Shown here: piece after piece, positions 50,585 to 59,653 of the stretch
Numbering within the stretch: position 1 is the first letter of the stretch
Layout of the letters: the number at the start of each line of letters is the position of its first letter
Assembly: GCA_016865505.2 (NCBI GenBank)
Contig: AP025252.1
Span: 4,796,137-4,860,136, forward strand
Length of the DNA stretch: 64,000 nucleotides
Direction: 5' to 3'
From: Bryobacterales bacterium F-183
GTDB lineage: Bacteria > Acidobacteriota > Terriglobia > Bryobacterales > Bryobacteraceae
The notes under the pieces: model-generated
Database searches by the model: none
Seen by the model: only the letters and a program-made list of their open reading frames with translations
What the model was told of the DNA's origin: nothing
Position numbers and translations under genes: made by a program

Positions 50585-53500
50585 ACGCACTGGAACTTCT
50601 CAATGGATATCTGAAGCGGGCCGAGCAACGGTTGCGCTGGAAGATGTTTGGGCGCGGGATCGCGTTGGCGTGCGGGGTCGCACTGCTGGCGACGTTGATT
50701 CTGGTGTCGTTCACCAATGCGTTTGCGTTCTCGGAATCGAGCGTGTTTTGGGCGCGAATCATCCTGTTTGTGTCGACGGCTCTGGCGATCACATTTGGAT
50801 TGGTGATCCCGCAGTTGGCAATCAACAAGAAGAATACGGCGCGTGAGGCGGAGAAGCTTTACCCCGAGTTCCAGCAGAGTTTGATGACGTTTACGGATCG
50901 CGCGGAGAAGAATGATCCGTTCCTTGAGTTGGTGGCTGGTGAAGCGCATGCTGTAGCGTCGCGCGCGACGACGGATCGCTTTGCACCGCTGCCTTTGCTG
51001 GCTGGATTCTGGGTGGGTGGTACGTTCGCGGCGTTGTTCCTGTTGTGGCTGGTGACGTCGGGACCGGGGTACTGGGGGCATGGCGCTTCCCTGCTCTGGG
51101 CGGGTGCTCCGAAGGGCACCATCGCTTCGTTCTACGACATTCTGGTGACGCCTGGCGATAAGACCGTGCGGCGGCGTTCGGATCAGATGGTGACGGCCCA
51201 GTTGGTGGGTTTTGATTCGACCAAGGTACGGCTGAAGGCCAAGTACGACGGCGCGTCGAAGGAAGAAGAAGTACCGATGCTGCCGCAACCGAGCGGCGCC
51301 GGGTATGAGTTCCTGTTTGCGTCGCTGCCGACGGGTGTTGAGTACTACGTTGAGGCGAACGGCATCAAGAGCAAGGTCTATCGCTTTTCCGTTGTGGATT
51401 TGCCCAACGTGAAGAAGATGAAGGTCACCTATACGTACCCGGGTTGGACGGGGATGAAGGAGATGACCGAGGATCCGGGCGGGGACATTCGCGCGGTGGA
51501 AGGTACGGTGGCGACGATTACCGTTGAGACCGATCAGCCGCTGAAGAATGGCCTTGTGGTGATCGATTCGGGCGAGAAGATTGCGCTTGAAGGTTCGGGT
51601 ACGACGCTGACGGCGAAGGTCACGGTGCAGAAGGATGGCTTGTACCACCTGGGCGTGCAGACCGAGAAAGATCTGGTGCGGCTGAGCGATGACTACTTCA
51701 TTGAAGCTCGCAAGGACAATGCTCCGAATGTACGGCTGCGGAAGCCGGGCAAGGATGCGAAGGTCAGCCCGATTGAAGAAGTGGGCGTACTGATTGAGGC
51801 CGATGATGATTTTGGCCTGCAATCGATGACGTTGCACTACACGGTGAACGGCGGCGAGGAAAAGCAGGTGGGTCTGCTGAATCAGCGCGGCGTGAAGACG
51901 GCTGAGGGACAGACGCTGATTTCGCTCGAAGACTTTAAGCTGTCGCCCGGCGATGTGATTGGCATTTACGCGTCGGCCAAGGATGCTCGCGCGACATCGC
52001 AGACGGACATCTTCTTTATCGAGGCGCAGCCGTTTGAGAAGAGCTATTCGCAATCCCAACAGGGCGGCGGTGGCGGTGGCGGCGAGCAGGAGCAGCAGGA
52101 ACAGATTTCGCGGCGGCAGAAGGAGATCATCGCGGCGACGTGGAATGAGATCCGGAAGCCGAGCGCGGCGGGCAAGGAGAAGGCGGACATCGCCAAGTTC
52201 CTGGCCGATATGGAATCGAAGCTGCGCGACCAGGCGAAGATGCTGTCGCAGCGCGTGAAGGCCCGTCAGCTTGCGGGTACGAACGATGAGTTCAAGACCC
52301 TGGTGAAAGAGATTGATGGTGCGGTGCAGGAGTTGGGCGTCGCTTCGAATTTGCTGGGTGAGCAGAAGTTCAAAGATGCGCTGCCGGTTGAGCAGAAGGC
52401 GCTGCAGCACATCCTGCGCATCGAAGAGAGCCAGCGCGATATTCAGGTGGCGTTTGGAAATCGCAGCCAGGGTGGCGGTGGTGGCGGCGGCGCGGGTCGC
52501 GATCTGGAGAATCTGTTCGATCTCGAGTTGGATACCGAGAAGAACATGTACGAGAGCGGGCGGAAGTCCACGGGCGGCGGCGGTGAAGAGCGCGCCAAGG
52601 CTGTGGATGAAGCGGCGCAGCGGTTGGCGGAGTTGGCACGGCGCCAGCAGGAACTCGCGCAACAGCAGCAGAAGCAGGGGCAGAACTTCCAGCAGAAGTG
52701 GCAGCAGGAATTGTTGCGTCGCGAGGCGGAAGAGCTGAAGAAGCAGTTGGAGCAGATGACTGGTCAGCAGCAGCAACAGCAACAGCAACAGTCGTCTTCC
52801 TCGTCATCGTCTTCTTCGCAGAGTGGACAGCAGGGCCAGCAGGGTCAACAGAGTTCGCAGCAGCAACAGCAGCAGCAGCAACAACAGAGTGCCCAGCAGC
52901 GGCAGCAGGATCGCCAGTTGCAGCAGACACTCGAGCGGTTGAAGCAGGCGATTGAGGATATGCGGCGGTCCCAGCAGTCTCCGGAGCAGGCTCGTGCAGG
53001 GTCGCAACGGGCGGCCGATCGTTTGCAGGAAGCGCGGCAGTCCGTACAGCAGATGCGGCAGCAGGAATCGCAGGATGCGCTGGGCAGTGTCGGACAGCAG
53101 GCGGATCAAGTGGCGCAGGCGCAGGCCGAGTTTGAGAAGAAGATGAAGGAGACCTACGGCGGCGGCAAGCAGGGTATGGATCGCGCTGCCAACGAGCAGA
53201 TGGCCTCCGAGAAGGAAAAGATCGCGTCGCAGTTGGATGAGCTGGAGCGCAAGATGCAGAAGGCGATGTCGAACATGCAGGGTACGCAGCCGAAGGCGGC
53301 GTCGCAACTGCGTGAGGCATTGGGTGACTTGCAGGGTTCGGAAACGCAGCGGCGGATGAAGCAGAGTTCGCAGTGGATTCGGCGTGGTCAGGGCCGGTAC
53401 CTTATGGGTGCCGAGGAGACGGCGACGGAAGCGCTGGAACGGCTGCGCGACCAGGTACGGAAGGCGCAGGCGGCTGTGGATCCGAACGCGAAGTCCGGCG

Positions 53501-54306
53501 ACCAGGAGAAGGCGTCCGGCGGCGGTACGAAGCAGGATAAGGAAGTGGAGCAGGCGCTGGAACGTGTGGAACGCATGCGTAGTCAACTGCAGCAGTTGAT
53601 GCGTGGCCAGCAGCAGGGTCAACAGGGTCAGGGCCAACAGCAAGGCCAACGCGGGCAGCAACAGGGCCAGGGTCAGCAACAGGGTCAACAGCAAGGCCAG
53701 CAGCAGGGTCAGCAAGGCCAACAGGGTCAACAGGGACAGCAAGGTCAGCGCGGACAGCAGGGCCAGCAGGGCCAGCAAGGTCAGCAGGCCGGGAATCAGC
53801 AGGGACAACAGGGTCAAGGCCAGCAGCAAGGTCAGGGTCAACAGCCGGGCCAGGGTCAGCAGGGCGGCGGACAGCAGGGTGGAGGCCGTGAAATGGGCGG
53901 CGCTACCGGCGGTGGGCCGTACGGTGGCGGACCTTGGAATGGTGGTCCTTTGCAGGGACGTACGTTGCCGGCGGAGACGGCGGAGCGTACGCTGCGGGAG
54001 GCCTCGCGCGACATGGCGCAGATCCGGCAGGCCTTGCGCGACAATCCGGAACTGGCTCGCGAGTTCGGCGATGCGTTTGCGGAACTGCAGCGGATGGACT
54101 TTTCGAAGCTGCCGCAGGGTCCTGAGTTGGAAGAACGGCTGCGGCGGCAGGTGATGCCGAACATCGAGGCGCTGGAGCTGATGCTGCGGCGGAAGCTCGA
54201 TGAGTCGCGCGGCGGACAGGTACGCAATGCGGCGAGTGAGCGTCCACCAGACGGGTACGCCGACAAGGTGGCCGACTACTTCCGCCGGCTTAGCAAGGGA
54301 CGGTAA
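50581..54306 (+). CDS. DUF4175 giant membrane protein with Q-rich tail
   Basis: Product of 1241 residues. Three hydrophobic segments near the N-terminus (about 24-45, 57-80 and 136-160) anchor it. A beta-rich region (about 190-480) is followed by a long helical, charged segment (490-1000) with poly-Gln/Ser and poly-Gly stretches, and by a G/Q-repeat domain (1009-1102). The end (1103-1241) is helical (QIRQALRDNPELAREFGDAF). DUF4175 family members are commonly beside BatA/MoxR genes. The helical Q-rich parts may form coiled coils or act as flexible tethers. Function unknown. It is the largest protein in the window. Confidence 0.9.
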   Translation: MNALELLNGYLKRAEQRLRWKMFGRGIALACGVALLATLILVSFTNAFAFSESSVFWARIILFVSTALAITFGLVIPQLAINKKNTAREAEKLYPEFQQSLMTFTDRAEKNDPFLELVAGEAHAVASRATTDRFAPLPLLAGFWVGGTFAALFLLWLVTSGPGYWGHGASLLWAGAPKGTIASFYDILVTPGDKTVRRRSDQMVTAQLVGFDSTKVRLKAKYDGASKEEEVPMLPQPSGAGYEFLFASLPTGVEYYVEANGIKSKVYRFSVVDLPNVKKMKVTYTYPGWTGMKEMTEDPGGDIRAVEGTVATITVETDQPLKNGLVVIDSGEKIALEGSGTTLTAKVTVQKDGLYHLGVQTEKDLVRLSDDYFIEARKDNAPNVRLRKPGKDAKVSPIEEVGVLIEADDDFGLQSMTLHYTVNGGEEKQVGLLNQRGVKTAEGQTLISLEDFKLSPGDVIGIYASAKDARATSQTDIFFIEAQPFEKSYSQSQQGGGGGGGEQEQQEQISRRQKEIIAATWNEIRKPSAAGKEKADIAKFLADMESKLRDQAKMLSQRVKARQLAGTNDEFKTLVKEIDGAVQELGVASNLLGEQKFKDALPVEQKALQHILRIEESQRDIQVAFGNRSQGGGGGGGAGRDLENLFDLELDTEKNMYESGRKSTGGGGEERAKAVDEAAQRLAELARRQQELAQQQQKQGQNFQQKWQQELLRREAEELKKQLEQMTGQQQQQQQQQSSSSSSSSSQSGQQGQQGQQSSQQQQQQQQQQSAQQRQQDRQLQQTLERLKQAIEDMRRSQQSPEQARAGSQRAADRLQEARQSVQQMRQQESQDALGSVGQQADQVAQAQAEFEKKMKETYGGGKQGMDRAANEQMASEKEKIASQLDELERKMQKAMSNMQGTQPKAASQLREALGDLQGSETQRRMKQSSQWIRRGQGRYLMGAEETATEALERLRDQVRKAQAAVDPNAKSGDQEKASGGGTKQDKEVEQALERVERMRSQLQQLMRGQQQGQQGQGQQQGQRGQQQGQGQQQGQQQGQQQGQQGQQGQQGQQGQRGQQGQQGQQGQQAGNQQGQQGQGQQQGQGQQPGQGQQGGGQQGGGREMGGATGGGPYGGGPWNGGPLQGRTLPAETAERTLREASRDMAQIRQALRDNPELAREFGDAFAELQRMDFSKLPQGPELEERLRRQVMPNIEALELMLRRKLDESRGGQVRNAASERPPDGYADKVADYFRRLSKGR
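52765..52887 (+). repeat. Poly-Gln/poly-Ser tract
   Basis: Encodes residues 729-769 of the DUF4175 protein: nine Gln, nine Ser, then alternating Gln/Gly and ten more Gln. CAG/CAA triplets and TCN codons are mixed, so it is not a pure triplet array. Confidence 0.9.
53605..53886 (+). repeat. Gln-Gly repeat array
   Basis: Encodes residues 1009-1102 of DUF4175, 94 residues of Q and G with few Arg and Pro, built from QQG, QQQG and QGQQ units. Synonymous codons (CAG/CAA, GGT/GGC) alternate, so the array is older than a recent slippage event. Confidence 0.92.
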
Positions 54307-54312
54307 TCGCGT

Positions 54313-55116
54313 GTGCCGGAGTTGCCCGAAGTAGAGGCTGTTACCCGGAGGCTGCGTGAGCAGTTGCCTCCGGGTTCTCCAGCTATCGTTTCCGGGCGGA
54401 TTCTGCGGCCTTCTGTCACGCGTCCACAGAGTCCGGAAGAGGTTCTGGACGCGGCGATGGGCGCGCGCATCACCGGCGTACGGCGAGCCGGCAAACACAT
54501 CCTCATCGATCTCACCGCCGATAAAGTTCTAGAGATTCATCTGCGCATGACGGGCAATCTGTTCGTCGTACCAGATGTGCGCTTTTTAAACACAACAGTT
54601 CGCGCCTGGTTCGGGTTTGAGAATGGGAGCGGGATTGTGTTTGAAGATCCGCGAGCGCTGGGCAAGATCCATTTGCGGGACGCCGGGTATCTTCCGGATG
54701 TGGGTCCGGAACCGGATGCGCTGCCGTTTGAGCGGTTCCTGGACATGGTTCGGGCTGCGCCGCGGACGCCTGCGAAGTTGTTTTTGATGGATCAGGGCCG
54801 CATTGCGGGATTGGGCAATATCTATGCGGCTGAGGCGCTATTTGCGGCGAAGCTGAGTCCGGTGAAACCGCTGGCGGCAGCGAAGACGGCGAAGTTGCAG
54901 GCTTTGCATGCGGCGATGGCGGAGATCCTGCAGACGGCGAAGGCATCGGCGTACTTGGGGTACACGGACCCGGGCCATTTTGGCGAGGGCGAGAACTATC
55001 CGGTTGCCGTGTACGATCGCGAAGGTGAGGCTTGCGTACGCGAGTGCGGGCGGAAGATCAAGCGGATCCGCCAGGGTGGACGGTCTACGTATTATTGTCC
55101 GGGTTGTCAACGTTGA
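54313..55116 (+). CDS. mutM: Formamidopyrimidine-DNA glycosylase
   Basis: Bifunctional DNA glycosylase/AP lyase removing oxidised purines such as 8-oxoguanine. The mature N-terminus PELPEVEAV gives the catalytic Pro1 (after Met removal) and Glu2. The helix-two-turn-helix is seen in FLMDQGRIAGLGNIYAAEAL (about 156-175), and the C-terminal zinc finger is CVREC-x14-YYCPGC (about 241-264). Length of 267 residues is normal. The GTG start at 54313 is fixed by the required PELPEVE end. It is six bases after the DUF4175 stop and shares its operon, but no functional link is known. Confidence 0.97.
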   Translation: MPELPEVEAVTRRLREQLPPGSPAIVSGRILRPSVTRPQSPEEVLDAAMGARITGVRRAGKHILIDLTADKVLEIHLRMTGNLFVVPDVRFLNTTVRAWFGFENGSGIVFEDPRALGKIHLRDAGYLPDVGPEPDALPFERFLDMVRAAPRTPAKLFLMDQGRIAGLGNIYAAEALFAAKLSPVKPLAAAKTAKLQALHAAMAEILQTAKASAYLGYTDPGHFGEGENYPVAVYDREGEACVRECGRKIKRIRQGGRSTYYCPGCQR

Positions 55117-55125
55117 GGTGTCGTA

Positions 55126-56925
55126 ATGAGTGTTCGAGTTTCTGCATTGCTGATGGCGGGGGCCTGCCTGGTGGCCGAGGCGCAAGGACCGATTCGTCCT
55201 CCCATGCGGAGGCCGTCCCAACAAGGGCAGGGCGCGGCGGCCGGGCTAGATCAGGGACAAGGGCGACGCCAGGGACAACAGCAGCAGCAAGGGCAGACAC
55301 CTGGATCGGTGGAAGGGGAGCCCGCGGCGCTGAATCCGGAAGATTACGGGTCTGTGCAAGGTACGGTGGTGGACATCCAGACCGGGCAGCCACTGAAGAA
55401 GGCGGAAGTGACGCTGCTGCGTGGCGATGGGCGTAACGATACGCCGGATGCACAGAGTGCGACCACTGGCGCGGACGGGGCTTTTCAGTTTGTGAAGGTC
55501 GCGCCGGGGCGGTATTCGGTGCGTGTGCAGAAGACCGGATATGTGGGCGCGAATCGCGGGACGAGTGCTGCGGCATCGCGTGGCATGGGGAGTTCCGTGG
55601 CGAGCCTGACGCTGAACAAAGGCGAGAATGTACGGGACTTTGCGTTCAAGATGCAGCCGCATGGGGTGATCTCGGGCCGTGTATTGGATGACGAGGGCGA
55701 GCCTGTGGCGCGGGTACAGGTGCAGGCGCAGCGGTATGTGTACCAGAACGGGCAGAAGCGATTGATGCCGCTGGGTATGGGGAGTACGAATGATTTGGGC
55801 GAGTACCGGATTTGGGGTGTCGCGCCGGGGACGTACTTTTTGGCGGCGACGCCGATGGACTTCAACATGGTGCCTCGCAACCGGCCGGCGCGGGATGGGC
55901 ATGCTACGACGTACTTCCCTTCTTCGCTGAGTGTGGATCGTGCGAATCCATTGCAGATAGCGGCGGGGTCGCGGCTGGAGAACGTGGATGTGCGTATGAT
56001 GCGAGCGCACATGGTGACGGTGTCGGGCATTGTGATGGACGCGGCAAAGGGCGAGAAGGCATCGCGCGCCCAGGTGACTTTGACGCCGAATGGCGACAAC
56101 GCCGGCGAAGTCATGATGATGGCGATGCGCGGCGGCGGGATGGCGCGTAATGGTGCGTTTACGCTGCAGAATGTAACGGCGGGTTCGTATACGTTGACCG
56201 CGAATGTGTTTGGGGAGCAAGGTGGGCGGAATATGTCCATCGGCACGCTACAGATTGACGTGGGCAATGAGGACATCAAGGGTCTGACGGTGGTGGCGCA
56301 TCCGGGTGCAACCGTGACCGGCAAGGTGAAGTATGAGGGTACGGATACGGCGCCGGCGTCGTCAAACCTGCGGGTTGTGCTCGAGAGTCAGCGGCCGCTG
56401 ATGATGATGGGCATGACTGGTTCGCAGGTTGGGGCGGATGGAAAGATCGAGCTTAGCAATGTCGCGGCGTCGAAGTTCCGGGTTCGTGTGTCCGGGATGC
56501 CGGAGGGCTACTACGTCAAAGAGGTGAAGCTGGGAAACCAGGATGTACGGCAGACGGGGCTGGACTTTAGCAATGGGGTTGCGGGCGAGTTGGAGATCAC
56601 GCTGGCGCCGGGCGCGGGTACGGTGAGTGGCGTGGTGAAGACCACCAAGGACGAGACGCAATCAAATGCCGTGGTGGTGCTGGTGCCGAAGACCGAGTAC
56701 GCGGGGTTGAGCGATCAGATTCGCAATACGATTACGGGTACGAAGGGCGAGTATACGTTTGCCGGGGTGGCGCCTGGTGACTATGACGTGTACGTGTTTG
56801 AGGACATCGAGCCCGGCGCTTGGGCAGATCCCGAGGTGCGGCTGGCGGCGAAGGATTCCGCAAAGTCGGTGAAGGTGGATAACGGCGCGGCGGCGACGTT
56901 GGAGCTTAAGCTACCGCGCTCGTAG
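55126..56925 (+). CDS. Secreted carboxypeptidase-regulatory-like repeat protein
   Basis: Product of 599 residues with a signal peptide (about 1-21) and a Gln-rich linker (to about 65). Five to six CNA-B-like domains follow, seen from GSVQGTVVDIQTGQPLKKAEVTLL, GRYSVRVQKTGYVG, YRIWGVAPGTYFLAATP, SYTLTANVFG, FRVRVSGMPEGYYVK and YTFAGVAPGDYDVYVFEDI. Such proteins are surface or outer membrane-linked. It starts nine bases after mutM and overlaps the oppositely directed MFS gene by 20 bases. Confidence 0.87.
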   Translation: MSVRVSALLMAGACLVAEAQGPIRPPMRRPSQQGQGAAAGLDQGQGRRQGQQQQQGQTPGSVEGEPAALNPEDYGSVQGTVVDIQTGQPLKKAEVTLLRGDGRNDTPDAQSATTGADGAFQFVKVAPGRYSVRVQKTGYVGANRGTSAAASRGMGSSVASLTLNKGENVRDFAFKMQPHGVISGRVLDDEGEPVARVQVQAQRYVYQNGQKRLMPLGMGSTNDLGEYRIWGVAPGTYFLAATPMDFNMVPRNRPARDGHATTYFPSSLSVDRANPLQIAAGSRLENVDVRMMRAHMVTVSGIVMDAAKGEKASRAQVTLTPNGDNAGEVMMMAMRGGGMARNGAFTLQNVTAGSYTLTANVFGEQGGRNMSIGTLQIDVGNEDIKGLTVVAHPGATVTGKVKYEGTDTAPASSNLRVVLESQRPLMMMGMTGSQVGADGKIELSNVAASKFRVRVSGMPEGYYVKEVKLGNQDVRQTGLDFSNGVAGELEITLAPGAGTVSGVVKTTKDETQSNAVVVLVPKTEYAGLSDQIRNTITGTKGEYTFAGVAPGDYDVYVFEDIEPGAWADPEVRLAAKDSAKSVKVDNGAAATLELKLPRS

Positions 56926-58216
56926 CAGTGGCGGCGACAAGTGTCGCGCGACGGTCGATGTCGCGAGCGATGGTACGAGAGCCAGCCCAGAGTACGCCGG
57001 CGAGCAAGAGGCTGAGTAGCGGGATGATGAGCATCGCTTCCTGCAGGCCGATGGCGCGGGCTTCGGGTCCTAGAGCGGTGCCGAGGCGTTCGGCTGCGAC
57101 GCGGGCTCGCCAGTCACTGAGTTGACCGGTTAGCAGGGGTCCGAGAGCGGCGCCGCACATATACATAAACAAAAAGTAGAGCGACATGGCACTGCCGCGG
57201 AGGTTGGGCGGCACGATGTCCTGGATGGACGCGTAGACGAGGCCGTAGTAGGAATTGCAGGCCGCGTAGGCGAGCGTGAGCAGGATGGCGGCGGTAAGCC
57301 AGGAGCCGTTGGGCTGCTGGATGCCGAGGTACGCGAGGGGCATTCCGGCGAGGGCGATGTACGATGCGGCAAGCATACGGCCGTTGCGCTTGCGGCGGAC
57401 GATGAGGTCGCCGAGGGTGCCTCCGGCAAAGCCGCCGGTGAGTCCTCCGATGGCGTAGATGGCGCCGACGATCAGGCCCGCGGTGGCGAGCGTCTCTTTG
57501 TGGGTACGGACGAAGAGGGAGACGAGGAATGTCCCGTAGGCGTACATGTTGAAGTTGAGCAGAGCGCCTGAGGCGATGATCCACCACATGGTTGGGACTT
57601 TGAGTACGCTCCACATCGAACCGCTTTGGGTCGAGTGCGTGTGTTCTTCACTGGCGCCGCGTGCGGGTTCCTTTAGGAAGAGAAGTGCCGGGGCTAGGAT
57701 CAGCGCAGGGGCGGCTGCGAGTACGAGAGCGGTGCGCCATCCAAAGGCTTGGGCTGCGGGTCCGCTGCAGACGTAGGCGAGAGCGCCGCCGATGGGTACG
57801 CCGAGCATAAAGAAGGCGAGGGCGCGGGCGCGTTTTTGCGCGGGGAAAAGGTCGCCGATCCAACTGGCGGCGGCGGGTGCGACGACGGCTTCGCCTACAC
57901 CGACACCGAGGCGAGTGAACATCAGGTGGCCGAAGCTTTGGGCAAGCGCGTTCATGGCGGTGAGCGAGCTCCAGACGATGAGGCCAGAGAGCAGGATGGT
58001 CTTGCGGCTGAGACGGTCGGCGAGGCGCCCCAAAGGTACACCGACGATGGCATAGATCCAGATGAAGGCGCTGCCGAGGAGGCCGATGTCGCGGTCGCTG
58101 AGGCCGAATTCGGCTTTCATCGGTTCGGCGAGGGCGCCGGCGACGTTACGGTCGTAGAAGTTGAGGACGTTGATGAGGAATAAGACAGCCAGCGCCACAA
58201 TCCACGTGGATTTCAT
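56906..58216 (-). CDS. MFS transporter, spinster-like
   Basis: Product of 436 residues with twelve predicted helices. The opening VLFLINVLNFYDRNVAGALAEP and the signature GRLADRLSRKTI between helices 2 and 3, with FTRLGVGVGEAV after, fit the spinster/FLVCR-like MFS group. Substrate unknown; lipids, sugars or metabolites are possible. The last 20 bases overlap the convergent CNA-B-like gene. A TAGCAT hexamer lies ten bases before the ATG. Confidence 0.9.
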   Translation of the reverse strand: MKSTWIVALAVLFLINVLNFYDRNVAGALAEPMKAEFGLSDRDIGLLGSAFIWIYAIVGVPLGRLADRLSRKTILLSGLIVWSSLTAMNALAQSFGHLMFTRLGVGVGEAVVAPAAASWIGDLFPAQKRARALAFFMLGVPIGGALAYVCSGPAAQAFGWRTALVLAAAPALILAPALLFLKEPARGASEEHTHSTQSGSMWSVLKVPTMWWIIASGALLNFNMYAYGTFLVSLFVRTHKETLATAGLIVGAIYAIGGLTGGFAGGTLGDLIVRRKRNGRMLAASYIALAGMPLAYLGIQQPNGSWLTAAILLTLAYAACNSYYGLVYASIQDIVPPNLRGSAMSLYFLFMYMCGAALGPLLTGQLSDWRARVAAERLGTALGPEARAIGLQEAMLIIPLLSLLLAGVLWAGSRTIARDIDRRATLVAATATSAVA

Positions 58217-58232
58217 CGTGAGGCAGATGCTA

Positions 58233-59024
58233 TCACAAGTGAAACCAGGCGATGATACGGCGCTTCCAGGCTTTGGGGTCCTCGGCGCTTAGACGCTGGC
58301 CGAGCTTGCGTACCTTGCGGCGGAGTTGCTGCTGGCGTTCGGTGGCTTGCGCGGTGTGCTGGGGTTGGTGCTGTGTGAGTACGGCGAGGTCGTGGTCTTC
58401 GCCGAGGAGTTCTTCGGTCTTCTGGGCTGTTTCGGCGATAGCTTGGAAGAGCGCCGGCCAGAGGGGTTCGAGGATGAGGGATTGGTAGCGGAGGTCCTTG
58501 GCGCGTTTGCGCCAGGTGTGGAAGAGTTCAGGGTCGTTGGTGTTGGTGGTGGCTTGGAAGGCTTTTTGGAAGGCGCGGATGGTTTGGGCGAAGCCCTTGG
58601 CGATGATGACGGGGTCGATGTCCTGCCAGGGCCACGTTGTGGAGATGCTGGCTTTGAGTTGGTGTAGCGGGGCGGCGAAGGGCGGGAGCGGGGTCCTGCT
58701 GGGTTTGGCTGTTGCGGGTTTGGGTTTGTTGGTGAGGGCGGCGGCTGTTTGCTGCATGACATCGGCGTCACGCAATGGGGCGAGGCTGCGGGCGACGTCG
58801 CGGAGGGTGGTGATGGCTGCGTCGTAGGCTTCGGTGGGGATCGCGCGGCGGATGAGGCGGAGAGCGGAGCGGGTCTTCTTAATGGCCTTGCGAGCTTCGT
58901 GGATGCGCTTGCTTTGGCTGGTGCGCCGCTGTTCCAGTTGAGTGATCGCCACGTCGAGTTGCTCGGTGACGATGCGGAGGATGTCCGCGCCGGGGTCCTT
59001 GAGGAGGGCGAACCGGTAGCTCAC
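58233..59024 (-). CDS. CHAD domain protein
   Basis: Product of 263 residues made mostly of helices rich in Arg, Lys and His, matching CHAD: IHEARKAIKKTRSALRLIRR (about 45-64), HTWRKRAKDLRYQSLIL and ending KAWKRRIIAWFHL. CHAD domains bind inorganic polyphosphate and are found with phasins, phosphatases or alone. I start at GTG 59024 just before SYRFALL, as the domain usually begins there; a TTG at 59123 would overlap the divergent gene at 59117 head to head. Confidence 0.85.
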   Translation of the reverse strand: MSYRFALLKDPGADILRIVTEQLDVAITQLEQRRTSQSKRIHEARKAIKKTRSALRLIRRAIPTEAYDAAITTLRDVARSLAPLRDADVMQQTAAALTNKPKPATAKPSRTPLPPFAAPLHQLKASISTTWPWQDIDPVIIAKGFAQTIRAFQKAFQATTNTNDPELFHTWRKRAKDLRYQSLILEPLWPALFQAIAETAQKTEELLGEDHDLAVLTQHQPQHTAQATERQQQLRRKVRKLGQRLSAEDPKAWKRRIIAWFHL

Positions 59025-59116
59025 TTCTTTAGCAGAGCACAGAAAAAGTTTGAGAATTGTTTGGTCCAGGGTGGGGTTGCGCCTCGCTAAGGGTTGCAGA
59101 GGAGGACACGGGACCA

Positions 59117-59587
59117 GTGTCAAAGTATATACGCATGCAGTCCGGGATGATGAATACGGACGAGGGTGAGCAGAAGACGGCGAAATACTTCATCGACGAT
59201 ATGATCTGGCAGATTCGGGCTGCGGAGAAGGCGGGCGGATTTGAGAGTCGGGACATCGTGGGGATGATGTGGAAGTGGATGAAGGTTGGGTGTCTGCTGC
59301 ACAAGCCGCAGTATGTGCGGGAGAACTTTCTGATGTTTATACGGGCGGCGGATCCGCCACCGAGTGGGAAGAAGGCGTCGCAGGTGTTGCTTTCGAAGTT
59401 GGGGAGTTTGTCGGATTATCCGCCGACGTCCGCTGCGGATATTCACCTGGTGATGTTTAAAGAGGCGGAGAAGGCGATGGCGACGTTTATTGATCAGTAC
59501 CGGAAGGTGATGAAGCAGCGGGATCCTGCGACGCATGACTACTTTATTGGGTACGTGCAGCGGATGGCGTCGTTGGGGAGTGTGTAG
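59117..59587 (+). CDS. Hypothetical protein
   Basis: Product of 156 residues from a GTG with AGGAGG 11 bases upstream; a later in-frame ATG at 59135 is possible. It has no signal peptide and is largely helical: TAKYFIDDMIWQIRAAEKAG, DIVGMMWKWMKVGCLLHKP, ADIHLVMFKEAEKAMATFID. One Cys. No family is recognised. It is divergent from the CHAD gene, and lies 66 bases before an antitoxin-like gene. Confidence 0.65.
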   Translation: MSKYIRMQSGMMNTDEGEQKTAKYFIDDMIWQIRAAEKAGGFESRDIVGMMWKWMKVGCLLHKPQYVRENFLMFIRAADPPPSGKKASQVLLSKLGSLSDYPPTSAADIHLVMFKEAEKAMATFIDQYRKVMKQRDPATHDYFIGYVQRMASLGSV

Positions 59588-59653
59588 TTGTGGGTGTTTG
59601 CCGAAGCTTGCTTGCTATGATCGAGGCAGGCAAGCTCGGGAGCGGCATCCATC

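Noticed and set aside
50545-52788. 747-codon frame opposite the DUF4175 gene
   Set aside because: Antisense of a well supported gene; Leu/Arg-rich, no domain, no start signal.
52804-54498. 564-codon Leu/Thr-rich frame opposite the Q/G array
   Set aside because: CAG/CAA codons read as Leu or Ala/Leu on the other strand, so the frame is open by composition only.
59118-59123. TTGACA on the minus strand as a -35 box for the CHAD gene
   Set aside because: The bases at the right distance downstream (TCTGCA) do not fit a -10 element; it also overlaps the start of the divergent gene.
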